From Dyella lipolytica (lineage in GTDB: Bacteria > Pseudomonadota > Gammaproteobacteria > Xanthomonadales > Rhodanobacteraceae): DNA of 64,000 nucleotides. A program made the translations under genes and the position numbers. The notes below the pieces were generated by a model that saw nothing but the letters and a program-made list of their open reading frames with translations, was not told where the DNA came from and did no database searches. This document shows, piece by piece, positions 36,050-45,124 of this stretch (position 1 is its first letter; the number at the start of each line of letters is the position of its first letter). Location of the stretch: assembly GCF_030160075.1 (NCBI RefSeq), contig NZ_BSNQ01000003.1, positions 248,001-312,000 of the forward strand, given 5' to 3'.

Positions 36050-37086
36050 AACGAAACAGTGCAAACGTCGGGCGCGCGTCGTGGCGCCTTCTGTTGTTAG
36101 TCCTGTTGCTGGTATTCATCGGTACCGCCGCCTGGTTCTGGCGTGATTTCACACGGTTCGGCACCACCCCGCTGCACGTCAGTGAGACGGGCGAGAGTGT
36201 TGAGATCGGGCGCGGCACCAGTTTCAAAGACATCGTGCACCAGCTGCGCGGCCAAGGTCTTAGCACGGCTGCACCGCTGTACTGGCGCCTGCTTGCCGAG
36301 CAGATGCATGTGTCGGGCCGGCTACACGCGGGCGAGTACGCGATCGAGCCCGGCATCACGCCGCAGCAGCTGTTGACCAATATGGCAGAAGGCAAGGTAT
36401 TGCAGCGCGACGTCACCATCGTCGATGGCTGGACCTTCCGCGAGGTATTGCAGGCCTTGGCCAAGGCGGACAAATTGAAGCACGACACGGCCGGTGTCGA
36501 TGACGCGACGATCATGCAGAAAATCGGCGCACCCGGCGAAAAACCCGAAGGAAATTTCCTGCCGGAAACCTATGCCTACGTAAAGGGCGACAGCGATCTG
36601 GACATACTGCGTCGCGCGCATGCGGCCATGAGCAAGACATTGGCGACGTTGTGGACACAACGTGCGCCCGATCTGCCGTTGAACTCGCGCTACGACGCGT
36701 TGATCCTTGCCTCCATCGTCGAAAAGGAAACGGGTCGCGCCGATGAAAGACCACGCATTGCGGGCGTCTTTATCCGTCGCCTGCAAAAGAAAATGCTGTT
36801 GCAGACCGATCCCTCCGTGATCTACGGCATGGGGTCCAGCTACGCGGGCACGATCCACAAAAGCGATCTGACCACCGACACGCCTTACAACACCTATACA
36901 CGACCGGGCTTGCCGCCGACGCCGATCGCGATGCCAGGCAAGCCGGCCATCGAGGCGGCCCTGCATCCGGCAGCGGGCGACGAGCTTTATTTCGTGGCAC
37001 GTGGCGACGGCACACATGCCTTTGCCAATACGCTAGACGAGCAGAACCGCAACGTTGCCTGTTATCAACTGAAGCATTGCCAATGA
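36046..37086 (+). CDS. mltG: Endolytic murein transglycosylase MltG
   Basis: The 346-residue protein has one membrane helix (about 11-32), a LysM-like region and a YceG catalytic domain. The catalytic glutamate is E226 in SIVEKETG, followed by QTDPSVIYG and TPYNTYTRPGLPPTPI. MltG cuts nascent glycan strands and sets their length. It overlaps pabC and tmk by 4 bp each. Confidence 0.95.
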   Translation: MKRNSANVGRASWRLLLLVLLLVFIGTAAWFWRDFTRFGTTPLHVSETGESVEIGRGTSFKDIVHQLRGQGLSTAAPLYWRLLAEQMHVSGRLHAGEYAIEPGITPQQLLTNMAEGKVLQRDVTIVDGWTFREVLQALAKADKLKHDTAGVDDATIMQKIGAPGEKPEGNFLPETYAYVKGDSDLDILRRAHAAMSKTLATLWTQRAPDLPLNSRYDALILASIVEKETGRADERPRIAGVFIRRLQKKMLLQTDPSVIYGMGSSYAGTIHKSDLTTDTPYNTYTRPGLPPTPIAMPGKPAIEAALHPAAGDELYFVARGDGTHAFANTLDEQNRNVACYQLKHCQ

Positions 37087-37718
37087 ATCGGCGAGGACGT
37101 CTCATCACGCTCGAAGGCGGCGAAGGCGCCGGCAAGAGCACCTTGTTGGCCGGGCTGCACGATCATTTGTTGCAGCGTGGCGTGCGTCTGCTGCAGGTGC
37201 GCGAGCCCGGTGGCACCGATCTGGGCGAGGCGATTCGCTCGATCGTGCTCGATCCATCTCATCCTCACATCAGCGCCGAAAGCGAACTGCTGCTGATGTT
37301 TGCGGCGCGTGCGCAGCTGGTGCGTGAGCGCATGCTTCCCGCGCTGGATGCGGGGCAGTGGGTGCTATGCGATCGTTACGTCGATGCGAGTTATGCCTAC
37401 CAGGGAGGAGGGCGCGGACAGCCGCAGGAGCGAATCGCAGAACTGGAACGCTGGGCCTGCGCGGGACTGAAGCCGGACCTGACGTTGCTGCTCGATTTGT
37501 CGGTGTCGACGGGACGCGCACGTGCCGCTGGTCGCGGCGCAGCGGATCGCATCGAGACTGAAGCCGATGCATTCTTCGAGCGTGTTCGCCAAACCTATCG
37601 CGAGCGAGCGGAGGCCGAACCCGAGCGTTTTCGTGTGATCGACGCCAGCCAGTCGCCGGATAAAGTGCTGCAAGCGGCAGTGGCCGCCGTTGCACATTTG
37701 TTCGAGGTCGATACATGA
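37083..37718 (+). CDS. tmk: Thymidylate kinase
   Basis: Tmk makes dTDP from dTMP. The 211-residue enzyme has the P-loop EGGEGAGKST at 11-20, a DRY motif at the dTMP site and a lid with RGAADRIE. Both ends overlap neighbours by ATGA (mltG and holB), the conserved mltG-tmk-holB order. Confidence 0.96.
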   Translation: MNRRGRLITLEGGEGAGKSTLLAGLHDHLLQRGVRLLQVREPGGTDLGEAIRSIVLDPSHPHISAESELLLMFAARAQLVRERMLPALDAGQWVLCDRYVDASYAYQGGGRGQPQERIAELERWACAGLKPDLTLLLDLSVSTGRARAAGRGAADRIETEADAFFERVRQTYRERAEAEPERFRVIDASQSPDKVLQAAVAAVAHLFEVDT

Positions 37719-38650
37719 GTATTCCGTCGTGGCATAGCGAACACTGGACGCGTCTGCAAGCGCGTCGCCAACGCGATGCCTTACCGCACGCGTTGTTGCT
37801 GTGCGGGCCGCGTGGACTAGGCAAGCGTGATTTTTTGAGGCGCTTCGTACGCGGACTTTTGTGCCAGCGACCCCAAGAAGGTGATGCCTGCGGCACCTGC
37901 CGTAGCTGCTTGTTGTTCGACGCTGGCACGCATCCCGACTACGTTGCGTTGAGCTACGGTCTGCGCAAGGACGGTGTGCAGCGTTCGGAAATCGTAGTCG
38001 ACCAGATCCGTGAACTGTCCGCGCGACTAGCTACGGCCAGCCAATTCGGTGGCTGGCAGATCGCCAGCATCGATCCGGCCGATGCGATGAATGCGGCGGC
38101 GGCCAATGCCTTGCTCAAGACACTGGAAGAACCCGCTTCGCAAACCATGCTGATCTTGGTAGCCGATGCGCCGTGGCGCATGCCGGCCACCATCCGCAGT
38201 CGCTGCCAACGCATCGATTTCCAACTGCCTGCGCAGGCGGAATCGCTGGCCTGGTTGCAAGACGTAGGCGTGCGCGAGGCACCCGCTGCCCTGGCTGCTG
38301 CCGGCGGCAACCCAGGGCTTGCGCGCATCTGGGCCGAAGAGGGAGCACTCGCGCAGCGGCAGGATGTCCGCAAGGATCTTGCTGCGCTGGCCGCCGGGCG
38401 TGGCGATGCGATGGAAATGGGACGGCGCTGGCTCGACAACGCGCCCGATCAACGATTGTGGTTTGCCGCGCAAGCCGTGGCGGACGAAATGCGTGCCCGC
38501 GCCGCGACACAAACAGGTCCCCTTGCCAGTGCGCTCGACATCGAAGGTCTCGGCGCGTGGTATGACGCTGCGAACCGTGCGCGCGAAGCGTTGCGAGGTC
38601 CGCTGCGCGGCGATCTGTTACTGCTGGAGTTACTGGGGCGTTGGCGCTGA
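37715..38650 (+). CDS. holB: DNA polymerase III subunit delta'
   Basis: HolB is a clamp-loader subunit related to DnaX. The 311-residue protein has a degenerate P-loop (GPRGLGKRD), the zinc cysteine cluster CGTCRSC, and the sensor segment [11 protein letters not shown]. It overlaps tmk by 4 bp and the next gene by one base. Confidence 0.94.
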   Translation: MSIPSWHSEHWTRLQARRQRDALPHALLLCGPRGLGKRDFLRRFVRGLLCQRPQEGDACGTCRSCLLFDAGTHPDYVALSYGLRKDGVQRSEIVVDQIRELSARLATASQFGGWQIASIDPADAMNAAAANALLKTLEEPASQTMLILVADAPWRMPATIRSRCQRIDFQLPAQAESLAWLQDVGVREAPAALAAAGGNPGLARIWAEEGALAQRQDVRKDLAALAAGRGDAMEMGRRWLDNAPDQRLWFAAQAVADEMRARAATQTGPLASALDIEGLGAWYDAANRAREALRGPLRGDLLLLELLGRWR

Positions 38651-39576
38651 TGCAGCCATTGTCCGTTTCTACGCAAACCCGCCTGCTGGTGGTGGCGCCG
38701 CATCCGGACGATGAAACGCTAGGTTGCGGGTTGCTCATCCAGCAAGTGTTGGCCGCAGGGGGAGCGATCCGGCTACTTTTGCTGACGGACGGCGACAACA
38801 ACCCATGGCCGCAGCGTTACATCGAACGTCGTCTGCGCATCGACGATACAGCGCGTCTGCGCTGGGGCGCGCGACGTCGTAGCGAAGTGACGCGGGCGAT
38901 GGCACATCTCGGCGTGCCCGCTTCTGCGCTGCAGGCCCTGGGCTGGCGGGATATGGAGATAACCCACCACTTGCTCGACGATGTGCCCGGCGCAATCGCC
39001 GCGATGCGCACGGTATGGCAAGAGTTCCAGCCGACGTTGGTCTGCTGCCCAGCGCTCGGCGACAGCCATCCGGACCACGGAGCGGCGCACGTGTTATGCC
39101 GTTTGGCGCTGACCGGCGTAACGCCTTCGCCGATGCTGCTGGCTTATCCCGTCCACGGCGTGACTGACCCATCGGCTTACCCCATCCTGATCGAGGCCGC
39201 GCCTGGGCAGCAGCAACGTAAACTGCAAGCCTTGGCCGAGCACAAGACACAGATGACGCTCAGCGGGGGTCGCATGCGCCGTTTCGCGCTTAGTCCGGAA
39301 CGGTATATGCACAGCGAAACCGTGACGAGCGATCCACTACGGTTACCCTGGCAACCACCGTCTGTTTTGCGGCGCTGGTTGCGGCTACTGGTCGCCTCAT
39401 CTGACAGCGTCCAGGATTGGCGCTGGTCGGAGGCGCCCGTCGTTCGCGATCCGGACGGGATGTACCGGTGGCAGTGGCCCCCGGGCTTATCCATCCCGGC
39501 TCCCGTATTCGTGAAGCTCTACCTGGACTGGCCTTCGCCCTGGATTTTCGATCACTGGGGCTGGCACGCCTTGTGA
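38650..39576 (+). CDS. PIG-L family deacetylase
   Basis: The 308-residue protein starts with the metal site APHPDDE (H18, D20, D21) and has the distal SHPDH histidines, the signature of the PIG-L/LmbE N-acetylglucosaminyl deacetylase fold. Its C-terminal 90 residues, rich in Trp, Arg and Pro, are not part of the usual fold. It overlaps the holB stop by one base and is inserted between holB and pilZ, which are neighbours in Pseudomonas. The substrate is unknown; a surface-glycan role is a guess. Confidence 0.82.
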   Translation: MQPLSVSTQTRLLVVAPHPDDETLGCGLLIQQVLAAGGAIRLLLLTDGDNNPWPQRYIERRLRIDDTARLRWGARRRSEVTRAMAHLGVPASALQALGWRDMEITHHLLDDVPGAIAAMRTVWQEFQPTLVCCPALGDSHPDHGAAHVLCRLALTGVTPSPMLLAYPVHGVTDPSAYPILIEAAPGQQQRKLQALAEHKTQMTLSGGRMRRFALSPERYMHSETVTSDPLRLPWQPPSVLRRWLRLLVASSDSVQDWRWSEAPVVRDPDGMYRWQWPPGLSIPAPVFVKLYLDWPSPWIFDHWGWHAL

Positions 39577-39678
39577 GGCCGCTTTCGCAGTTCGCAACAA
39601 TAGCTTTGCGCAAGAAGAGGCAGCTGGTTACGATGCAGTCTCACCATCCGCCGACAGCGTTGCACGACAGGAGCAGGC

Positions 39679-40032
39679 ATGAACCCGGTCGCCGCCCGCC
39701 AGGGCATTATCTCGCTGAAGTTCAAAGATACGGCGTCGCTCTATAACGCATATATGCCATTCCTGAAGCATGGCGGCCTGTTCGCGCCCACCGCGCAGCG
39801 CTATGCGCTGGGTGACGAAGTCGTGTTGCTGATCAGCCTGATCGACGAAAGCGAGCGTCTTTCGGTGGCAGGCAAAGTGGTGTGGATTACCCCGATCGGC
39901 GCACAAGGCAACCGTACCGCCGGTATCGGCGTGCAGTTCAATGAATCGGCCGACGGCGAAGCGGCGCGTAGCCGTATCGAGGCCCTGCTTGCCGGCACGC
40001 TTGGTTCCGAGCGCGCCACGCATACGATGTAA
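39679..40032 (+). CDS. pilZ: PilZ type IV pilus assembly protein
   Basis: The 117-residue PilZ-domain protein is close to the founding PilZ of Pseudomonas and Xanthomonas, which bridges PilB and FimX in type IV pilus assembly. The RxxxR and D/NxSxxG c-di-GMP motifs are absent, as in those orthologues, so it probably does not bind c-di-GMP itself. Its place after holB matches related genomes. Confidence 0.92.
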   Translation: MNPVAARQGIISLKFKDTASLYNAYMPFLKHGGLFAPTAQRYALGDEVVLLISLIDESERLSVAGKVVWITPIGAQGNRTAGIGVQFNESADGEAARSRIEALLAGTLGSERATHTM

Positions 40033-40066
40033 TTCGCACTAGCGGCTGTTTGCATGCAAGGCAGGA

Positions 40067-40110
40067 AAGGGCCTACGCACCATACGGAGCGGCCCTTGCT
40101 TTGTATTTTC
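40067..40110 (+). terminator. Probable terminator after pilZ
   Basis: AAGGGCC (40067-40073) pairs with GGCCCTT (40091-40097) across a 17-nt loop and is followed by GCTTTGTATTTT. It likely ends the fab-pilZ transcript, although the loop is long and the T-run imperfect. Confidence 0.55.
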
Positions 40111-40154
40111 CTGTTGGTTCTTGCAAGAAACGTCCATGTTGCGCCACACAAGGC

Positions 40155-40185
40155 TTGTCGGCCCACCCATGCGCGCTGATACAAT
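40155..40185 (+). promoter_or_regulatory. Putative nuo operon promoter
   Basis: TTGTCG (40155-40160) and TACAAT (40180-40185) lie 19 bp apart, a spacing slightly long for sigma-70. Start would fall near 40192, leaving a leader of about 145 nt before nuoA. Confidence 0.45.
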
Positions 40186-40189
40186 GTCG

Positions 40190-40216
40190 CGATCCCCGGG
40201 CCCGCCCCGGGGATCG
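40190..40216 (+). other. Perfect stem-loop in the nuo leader
   Basis: GATCCCCGGG and CCCGGGGATC pair perfectly around CCCGC, extendable to 11 bp. It would lie at the very 5' end of the nuo mRNA if the promoter call is right. A second hairpin (GCACC/GGTGC, 40306-40320) sits just before the GGAGGT ribosome site of nuoA. Confidence 0.6.
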
Positions 40217-40336
40217 TCGAGCACCTGCATCCTGCATGTCAGCATTCAGGGCTGGACAGCCCGCTGAATCGAACTTCCGGACCGTTTACCCCAACGGTCA
40301 CTGATGCACCTGCATGGTGCGGAGGTAAGTTAAACC

Positions 40337-40693
40337 GTGCTTGCCGAATATTGGCCAGTTCTCCTGTTCATCGCGGTTGCCGCCGGAATGGGCATCGTCC
40401 TTATCACACTCGGCCTGCTGGTCGGTCCGCGTCGACCCGAACCAGACAAGCTCTCACCCTACGAGTGCGGCTTCGAGGCTTTCGAGGATGCGCGCATGCA
40501 ATTTGACGTGCGCTATTACCTCCTTGCCATCCTCTTCATCATTTTCGATCTGGAAATCGCCTTCCTCTTTCCGTGGGCGGTGGTGTTCAAGCAGATCGGC
40601 ATTGTCGCGCTGATTGAAATGGGCCTGTTCCTGCTGTTGCTGGTGATCGGTTTCGCTTACGTGTGGAAGAAGGGAGCGCTGGAATGGGAGTGA
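40337..40693 (+). CDS. nuoA: NADH-quinone oxidoreductase subunit A
   Basis: The 118-residue protein has three membrane helices and the conserved loop [20 protein letters not shown]. It is a small membrane-arm subunit of complex I next to the quinone site. It starts with GTG after a clear GGAGGT site and opens the 14-gene nuo operon. Confidence 0.96.
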   Translation: MLAEYWPVLLFIAVAAGMGIVLITLGLLVGPRRPEPDKLSPYECGFEAFEDARMQFDVRYYLLAILFIIFDLEIAFLFPWAVVFKQIGIVALIEMGLFLLLLVIGFAYVWKKGALEWE

Positions 40694-41241
40694 TCTCCGC
40701 CATTGATCGGGTGATGCACAACCCGCAGCCGTTGAACGTGGTCGACGACATCTTGCGTCCGGCCGGCGACAACCCTGTCATCCAACGCGGTGCGGTCACG
40801 ACCACCGTCGACGCGCTGATGAACTGGGCGCGCACCGGTTCGATGTGGCCGATGACCTTTGGTCTTGCTTGCTGCGCGGTCGAGATGATGCACGCCGGCG
40901 CCGCGCGTCTGGACCTGGACCGCTACGGCGTGGTGTTCCGTCCCAGCCCGCGCCAGTCTGACGTGATGATCGTGGCCGGTACGCTGGTCAACAAGATGGC
41001 GCCCGCGCTGCGCAAGGTTTACGACCAGATGCCCGACCCGAAATGGGTGATCTCCATGGGCAGCTGCGCAAACGGCGGTGGTTATTACCACTATTCCTAT
41101 TCTGTGGTGCGCGGCTGCGACCGCATCGTGCCGGTGGACATCTACGTGCCGGGCTGCCCGCCCACGGCCGAAGCGTTGATCCACGGCATTTTGCAGTTAC
41201 AGAAGAAAATCCGTCGTACCAGCACCATCGCGCGTTCCTGA
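40684..41241 (+). CDS. nuoB: NADH-quinone oxidoreductase subunit B
   Basis: NuoB holds the terminal cluster N2 that reduces quinone. Its four cysteine ligands are C63, C64, C128 and C158 in the 185-residue protein. It overlaps nuoA by 10 bp. Length and the [17 protein letters not shown] segment are standard. Confidence 0.97.
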   Translation: MGVISAIDRVMHNPQPLNVVDDILRPAGDNPVIQRGAVTTTVDALMNWARTGSMWPMTFGLACCAVEMMHAGAARLDLDRYGVVFRPSPRQSDVMIVAGTLVNKMAPALRKVYDQMPDPKWVISMGSCANGGGYYHYSYSVVRGCDRIVPVDIYVPGCPPTAEALIHGILQLQKKIRRTSTIARS

Positions 41242-41251
41242 AGGCTCCATC

Positions 41252-41980
41252 ATGAGCGATACGCAAACGAACTCGCTGGTCGAGCGCCTTTCCGCGCGAT
41301 TCGGCGATTTGCTGAAAATCACCGTCTCGCACGGCCAGACGACGGCGGAAGTCGCTGGCGGTAACTTGCTGTCCGTGGCGACCGCGTTGCGCGACGAGCC
41401 CGGCTTTCGCTTCACCGAAGCGGTTGACCTGTGCGGTGTCGATTATCTCGGCTACGGCCAGACCGAGTGGGATACCACCGACGTCACCAGCACTGGTTTC
41501 TCGCGTGGCGTGGAAGGCGAAGCACAAGGTCGTTTCAACTGGGCCGACCGTCCGCGCGATGTTTCGAAGCCACGTCGTTTCGCTTCCGTGTTCCATTTGT
41601 TGTCGATTGAGCACAACCAGCGCCTGCGTGTGCGCGTGTTCTGCGACGACGACAGTCTGCCGGTGCTGCCGTCTCTGGTGCATATCTGGCCGGGACTGAA
41701 CTGGTTCGAACGTGAATCGTTCGATCTGTTCGGCATCATTTATGACGGTCATCCGGATCTGCGCCGCATCCTTACCGACTATGGCTTCGTCGGTCATCCG
41801 TTCCGCAAGGACTTCCCGCTGATCGGCAACGTCGAAGTGCGCTATGACCCCGAGCAGAAGCGTGTGATCTATGAACCCGTTTCCATCGAACCGCGCGTGT
41901 TGGTCCCGCGCGTGATCCGCGACGACGCCGACCTGATCCAGGCCAAGGCCGAAGCCGCCGACCACTGGCGGGAGAACTGA
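41252..41980 (+). CDS. nuoC: NADH-quinone oxidoreductase subunit C
   Basis: This 242-residue subunit of the complex I peripheral arm has the conserved [29 protein letters not shown] region across about 145-175. Unlike E. coli, it is not fused to NuoD. It follows nuoB by 10 bp. Confidence 0.95.
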   Translation: MSDTQTNSLVERLSARFGDLLKITVSHGQTTAEVAGGNLLSVATALRDEPGFRFTEAVDLCGVDYLGYGQTEWDTTDVTSTGFSRGVEGEAQGRFNWADRPRDVSKPRRFASVFHLLSIEHNQRLRVRVFCDDDSLPVLPSLVHIWPGLNWFERESFDLFGIIYDGHPDLRRILTDYGFVGHPFRKDFPLIGNVEVRYDPEQKRVIYEPVSIEPRVLVPRVIRDDADLIQAKAEAADHWREN

Positions 41981-41982
41981 GC

Positions 41983-43242
41983 ATGAGCGTCCAAGAAATC
42001 CGCAATTACACGATGAACTTCGGCCCGCAGCATCCCGCTGCGCACGGCGTGCTGCGCCTGGTGCTGGAGATGGACGGCGAAACCGTCGTGCGCGCCGATC
42101 CGCACGTGGGTCTGCTGCATCGTGGCACCGAAAAGCTGGCCGAATCCAAGCCGTTCAATCAGTCGATCGGCTATATGGATCGTCTCGACTACGTGTCGAT
42201 GATGTGCAATGAGCACGCTTACGTCCGCGCCATCGAGACCCTGCTGGGAATTCAGGCGCCGGAGCGTGCGCAATACATCCGCACGATGTTCGACGAGATC
42301 ACCCGCATCCTGAATCACTTGATGTGGGTGGGCTCGAACGCGCTCGACCTTGGCGCGATGGCGGTATTTCTCTACGCCTTCCGCGAACGCGAAGAGCTGA
42401 TGGACTGCTACGAAGCCGTGTCCGGCGCACGTATGCACGCCACCTACTATCGCCCCGGCGGCGTGTATCGCGATCTGCCCGGCAAGATGTCGCAGTACCG
42501 CGAGTCGCCCTGGCACAAGGGCAGCGATCTTAAGCGCCTCAACAGTTGGCGCGAAGGCTCGATGCTCGACTACCTCGATGCTTTCACTTCGGACTTCCCG
42601 ACCAAGGTGGATGAGTACGAAGAGCTACTCACCAACAACCGCATCTGGAAGCAGCGTACCGTTGGCATCGGCGTCGTGTCGCCCGAACTTGCCCAGCAGT
42701 GGGGCATGACCGGTGCGATGATTCGCGGTTCCGGTATCGCTTGGGATCTGCGCAAGAAGCAGCCGTATGCGAAGTACGCCGATATGGATTTCGACATACC
42801 GGTCGGCGTCAATGGCGATTGCTACGACCGTTACCTGGTGCGCGTCGAAGAAATGCGCCAGTCCAATCGCATCATCAAACAGTGCGTGGCTTGGCTGCGA
42901 GCCAACCCGGGCCCCGTGATGGTGGAAAACTTCAAGGTCGCGCCGCCCAAACGCGAGGCCATGAAGGAAGACATGGAAGCGCTGATTCATCACTTCAAGC
43001 TTTTCACCGAAGGTTATGGTGTGCCGGCGGGTGAAACCTACGCCGCGGTTGAAGCCCCGAAGGGCGAGTTCGGTTGCTACCTGGTTTCCGACGGCGCGAA
43101 TAAGCCGTTCCGTGTACACCTGCGCGCGCCGGGCTTTGCCCACCTGTCGTCGATGGATGCTCTCGTGCGCGGCCACATGCTGGCCGATGCCGTGGCTGTG
43201 ATCGGCACCTATGACCTCGTGTTCGGCGAAGTCGATCGCTGA
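41983..43242 (+). CDS. nuoD: NADH-quinone oxidoreductase subunit D
   Basis: NuoD (419 residues) forms most of the quinone cavity with NuoB. The N-terminal [13 protein letters not shown] loop, with its quinone-binding histidine, and the C-terminal VFGEVDR are intact. It lies 2 bp after nuoC, so the CD fusion seen in enterics is absent. Confidence 0.97.
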   Translation: MSVQEIRNYTMNFGPQHPAAHGVLRLVLEMDGETVVRADPHVGLLHRGTEKLAESKPFNQSIGYMDRLDYVSMMCNEHAYVRAIETLLGIQAPERAQYIRTMFDEITRILNHLMWVGSNALDLGAMAVFLYAFREREELMDCYEAVSGARMHATYYRPGGVYRDLPGKMSQYRESPWHKGSDLKRLNSWREGSMLDYLDAFTSDFPTKVDEYEELLTNNRIWKQRTVGIGVVSPELAQQWGMTGAMIRGSGIAWDLRKKQPYAKYADMDFDIPVGVNGDCYDRYLVRVEEMRQSNRIIKQCVAWLRANPGPVMVENFKVAPPKREAMKEDMEALIHHFKLFTEGYGVPAGETYAAVEAPKGEFGCYLVSDGANKPFRVHLRAPGFAHLSSMDALVRGHMLADAVAVIGTYDLVFGEVDR

Positions 43243-43260
43243 GCCCGGAGGAACGAACAC

Positions 43261-43788
43261 ATGAAAGTCACCGGAAATTACGAGCAGGTCAAAAACGTCG
43301 ATCCGCTCGTCGTGCTCAACGAGCACACGCGTCATCACATCGATCACTGGCTGGGCAAGTTTCCGCCGGATCGCAAGCGTTCCGCGCTGATCCAGTCGCT
43401 GTTCGCCGCGCAGGAGCAGAACAATGGCTTCCTGACCGATGAGCTGATCGCGGCTGTCGCCAAGTACATCGACGTGCCGACCGTGTGGGCCTACGAAGTG
43501 TCCAGCTTCTATTCGATGCTGGAAACCAAGCCCGTCGGGCGCAACAACGTCGCCGTCTGCACCAACATCTCGTGCTGGCTCAATGGCGGCGAAGATATCC
43601 TTCGTCACTGCGAGAAGAAGCTCGGTATCAAGGTGGGCGAGAGCACTGCGGATGGCCGCGTGTATCTGAAGAAAGAAGAAGAGTGCATCGCTGCCTGCGT
43701 TTATGCGCCGGCGATGACGGTCAATGGTCATTACCACGAGCGCCTCACGACCGAAAAGGTCGATGAGATTCTCGACGGTCTGAAATAA
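43261..43788 (+). CDS. nuoE: NADH-quinone oxidoreductase subunit E
   Basis: The 175-residue thioredoxin-fold subunit carries the [2Fe-2S] cluster N1a, with ligands C100, C105, C142 and C146. It pairs with NuoF in the NADH dehydrogenase tip. A GGAGG site precedes the start. Confidence 0.96.
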   Translation: MKVTGNYEQVKNVDPLVVLNEHTRHHIDHWLGKFPPDRKRSALIQSLFAAQEQNNGFLTDELIAAVAKYIDVPTVWAYEVSSFYSMLETKPVGRNNVAVCTNISCWLNGGEDILRHCEKKLGIKVGESTADGRVYLKKEEECIAACVYAPAMTVNGHYHERLTTEKVDEILDGLK

Positions 43789-43798
43789 GGTCAGGGCA

Positions 43799-45124
43799 AT
43801 GGCAGTCGGACCCGCACCCCAGGAACACCAGGTCGTCTACACCACGCTGCATTTCGACAAGCCGTGGGCGATGGACAGCTATCTGCAAGTGGACGGTTAC
43901 AAGGCGTGGAAGAAGATTCTCGCCGAAAAGCCCGATCCCGCTTCGATCGTCGATATCGTCAAGAACAGCAACCTGCGCGGCCGTGGCGGTGCGGGCTTTC
44001 CCACCGGTTTGAAGTGGTCCTTCATGCCCAAGGGCAACATGCAGAAGTACATCCTCTGCAACTCCGACGAATCCGAGCCCGGCACCGCCAAGGACCGCGA
44101 CATCCTGCGCTACAACCCGCATGCGGTGGTCGAAGGCCTGGCGATCGCGTGCTACGCGACCGGCTCGACGGTGGCCTACAACTATCTGCGTGGTGAATTC
44201 CATCATGAGCCCTTCGAGCATTTCGAAGAGGCGCTGAAGGAAGCCTACGCGGCCGGCCTGCTCGGTAAGAATATTCAGGGCACAGGCATCGACGTGGACA
44301 TCTATGGCGCGCTTGGCGCGGGTGCTTACATCTGCGGCGAAGAAACCGCATTGATGGAATCGCTCGAAGGCAAGAAAGGTCAGCCGCGCTTCAAGCCACC
44401 GTTCCCGGCCAACTTCGGTCTGTACGGCAAGCCGACCACGATCAACAACACCGAGACGTATGCTTCGGTGCCCGCGATCCTGCGTAACGGTGCCGAGTGG
44501 TTCCTCAATCTCGGCAAACCAAACAACGGTGGTCCGAAGATCTTCTCGGTGTCCGGTCACGTCAACCATCCGGGCAACTTCGAGATCCGCCTCGGCACAT
44601 CGTTCAAGGATCTGCTTGAGATGGCCGGTGGCGTTCGCAACGGCAACAAGCTCAAGGCGGTCATTCCTGGCGGCTCCTCGATGAAGGTGCTCAAGGCCGA
44701 CGAAATGATGGTCGCCACCATGGACTACGACTGTCTGCAGAAGGCAGGTTCGGGCCTGGGCTCCGGCGCTGTGATCGTGATGGACGAGACTACCTGCATG
44801 GTCAAAGCCTGCCATCGCATCTCGCAGTTCTATCACGCCGAATCCTGCGGCCAGTGCACCCCGTGTCGCGAAGGCACGGGCTGGATGTACCGCGTGCTGA
44901 CCCGCATCGTGGAAGGCAAGGGCACGCTGGACGATCTGCATCGCTTGAAGGCTATCGCGGGCCAGATCGAAGGCCACACGATCTGCGCGTTCGGCGAAGC
45001 CGCCGCGTGGCCAGTGCAGGGCTTCCTCGCCAAGTTCTGGGATGAATTCGAATACTACGTGCAGCACGGCCGGTCGATGACCGAAGACCAGCTTGCCGAA
45101 ACCCGCCGTGGAGTCGCTGCATGA
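43799..45124 (+). CDS. nuoF: NADH-quinone oxidoreductase subunit F
   Basis: NuoF (441 residues) oxidises NADH and binds FMN and cluster N3. [11 protein letters not shown] is the NADH/FMN loop, and [11 protein letters not shown] with a later cysteine near 395 supplies the [4Fe-4S] ligands. Its stop overlaps nuoG by ATGA. Confidence 0.97.
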   Translation: MAVGPAPQEHQVVYTTLHFDKPWAMDSYLQVDGYKAWKKILAEKPDPASIVDIVKNSNLRGRGGAGFPTGLKWSFMPKGNMQKYILCNSDESEPGTAKDRDILRYNPHAVVEGLAIACYATGSTVAYNYLRGEFHHEPFEHFEEALKEAYAAGLLGKNIQGTGIDVDIYGALGAGAYICGEETALMESLEGKKGQPRFKPPFPANFGLYGKPTTINNTETYASVPAILRNGAEWFLNLGKPNNGGPKIFSVSGHVNHPGNFEIRLGTSFKDLLEMAGGVRNGNKLKAVIPGGSSMKVLKADEMMVATMDYDCLQKAGSGLGSGAVIVMDETTCMVKACHRISQFYHAESCGQCTPCREGTGWMYRVLTRIVEGKGTLDDLHRLKAIAGQIEGHTICAFGEAAAWPVQGFLAKFWDEFEYYVQHGRSMTEDQLAETRRGVAA

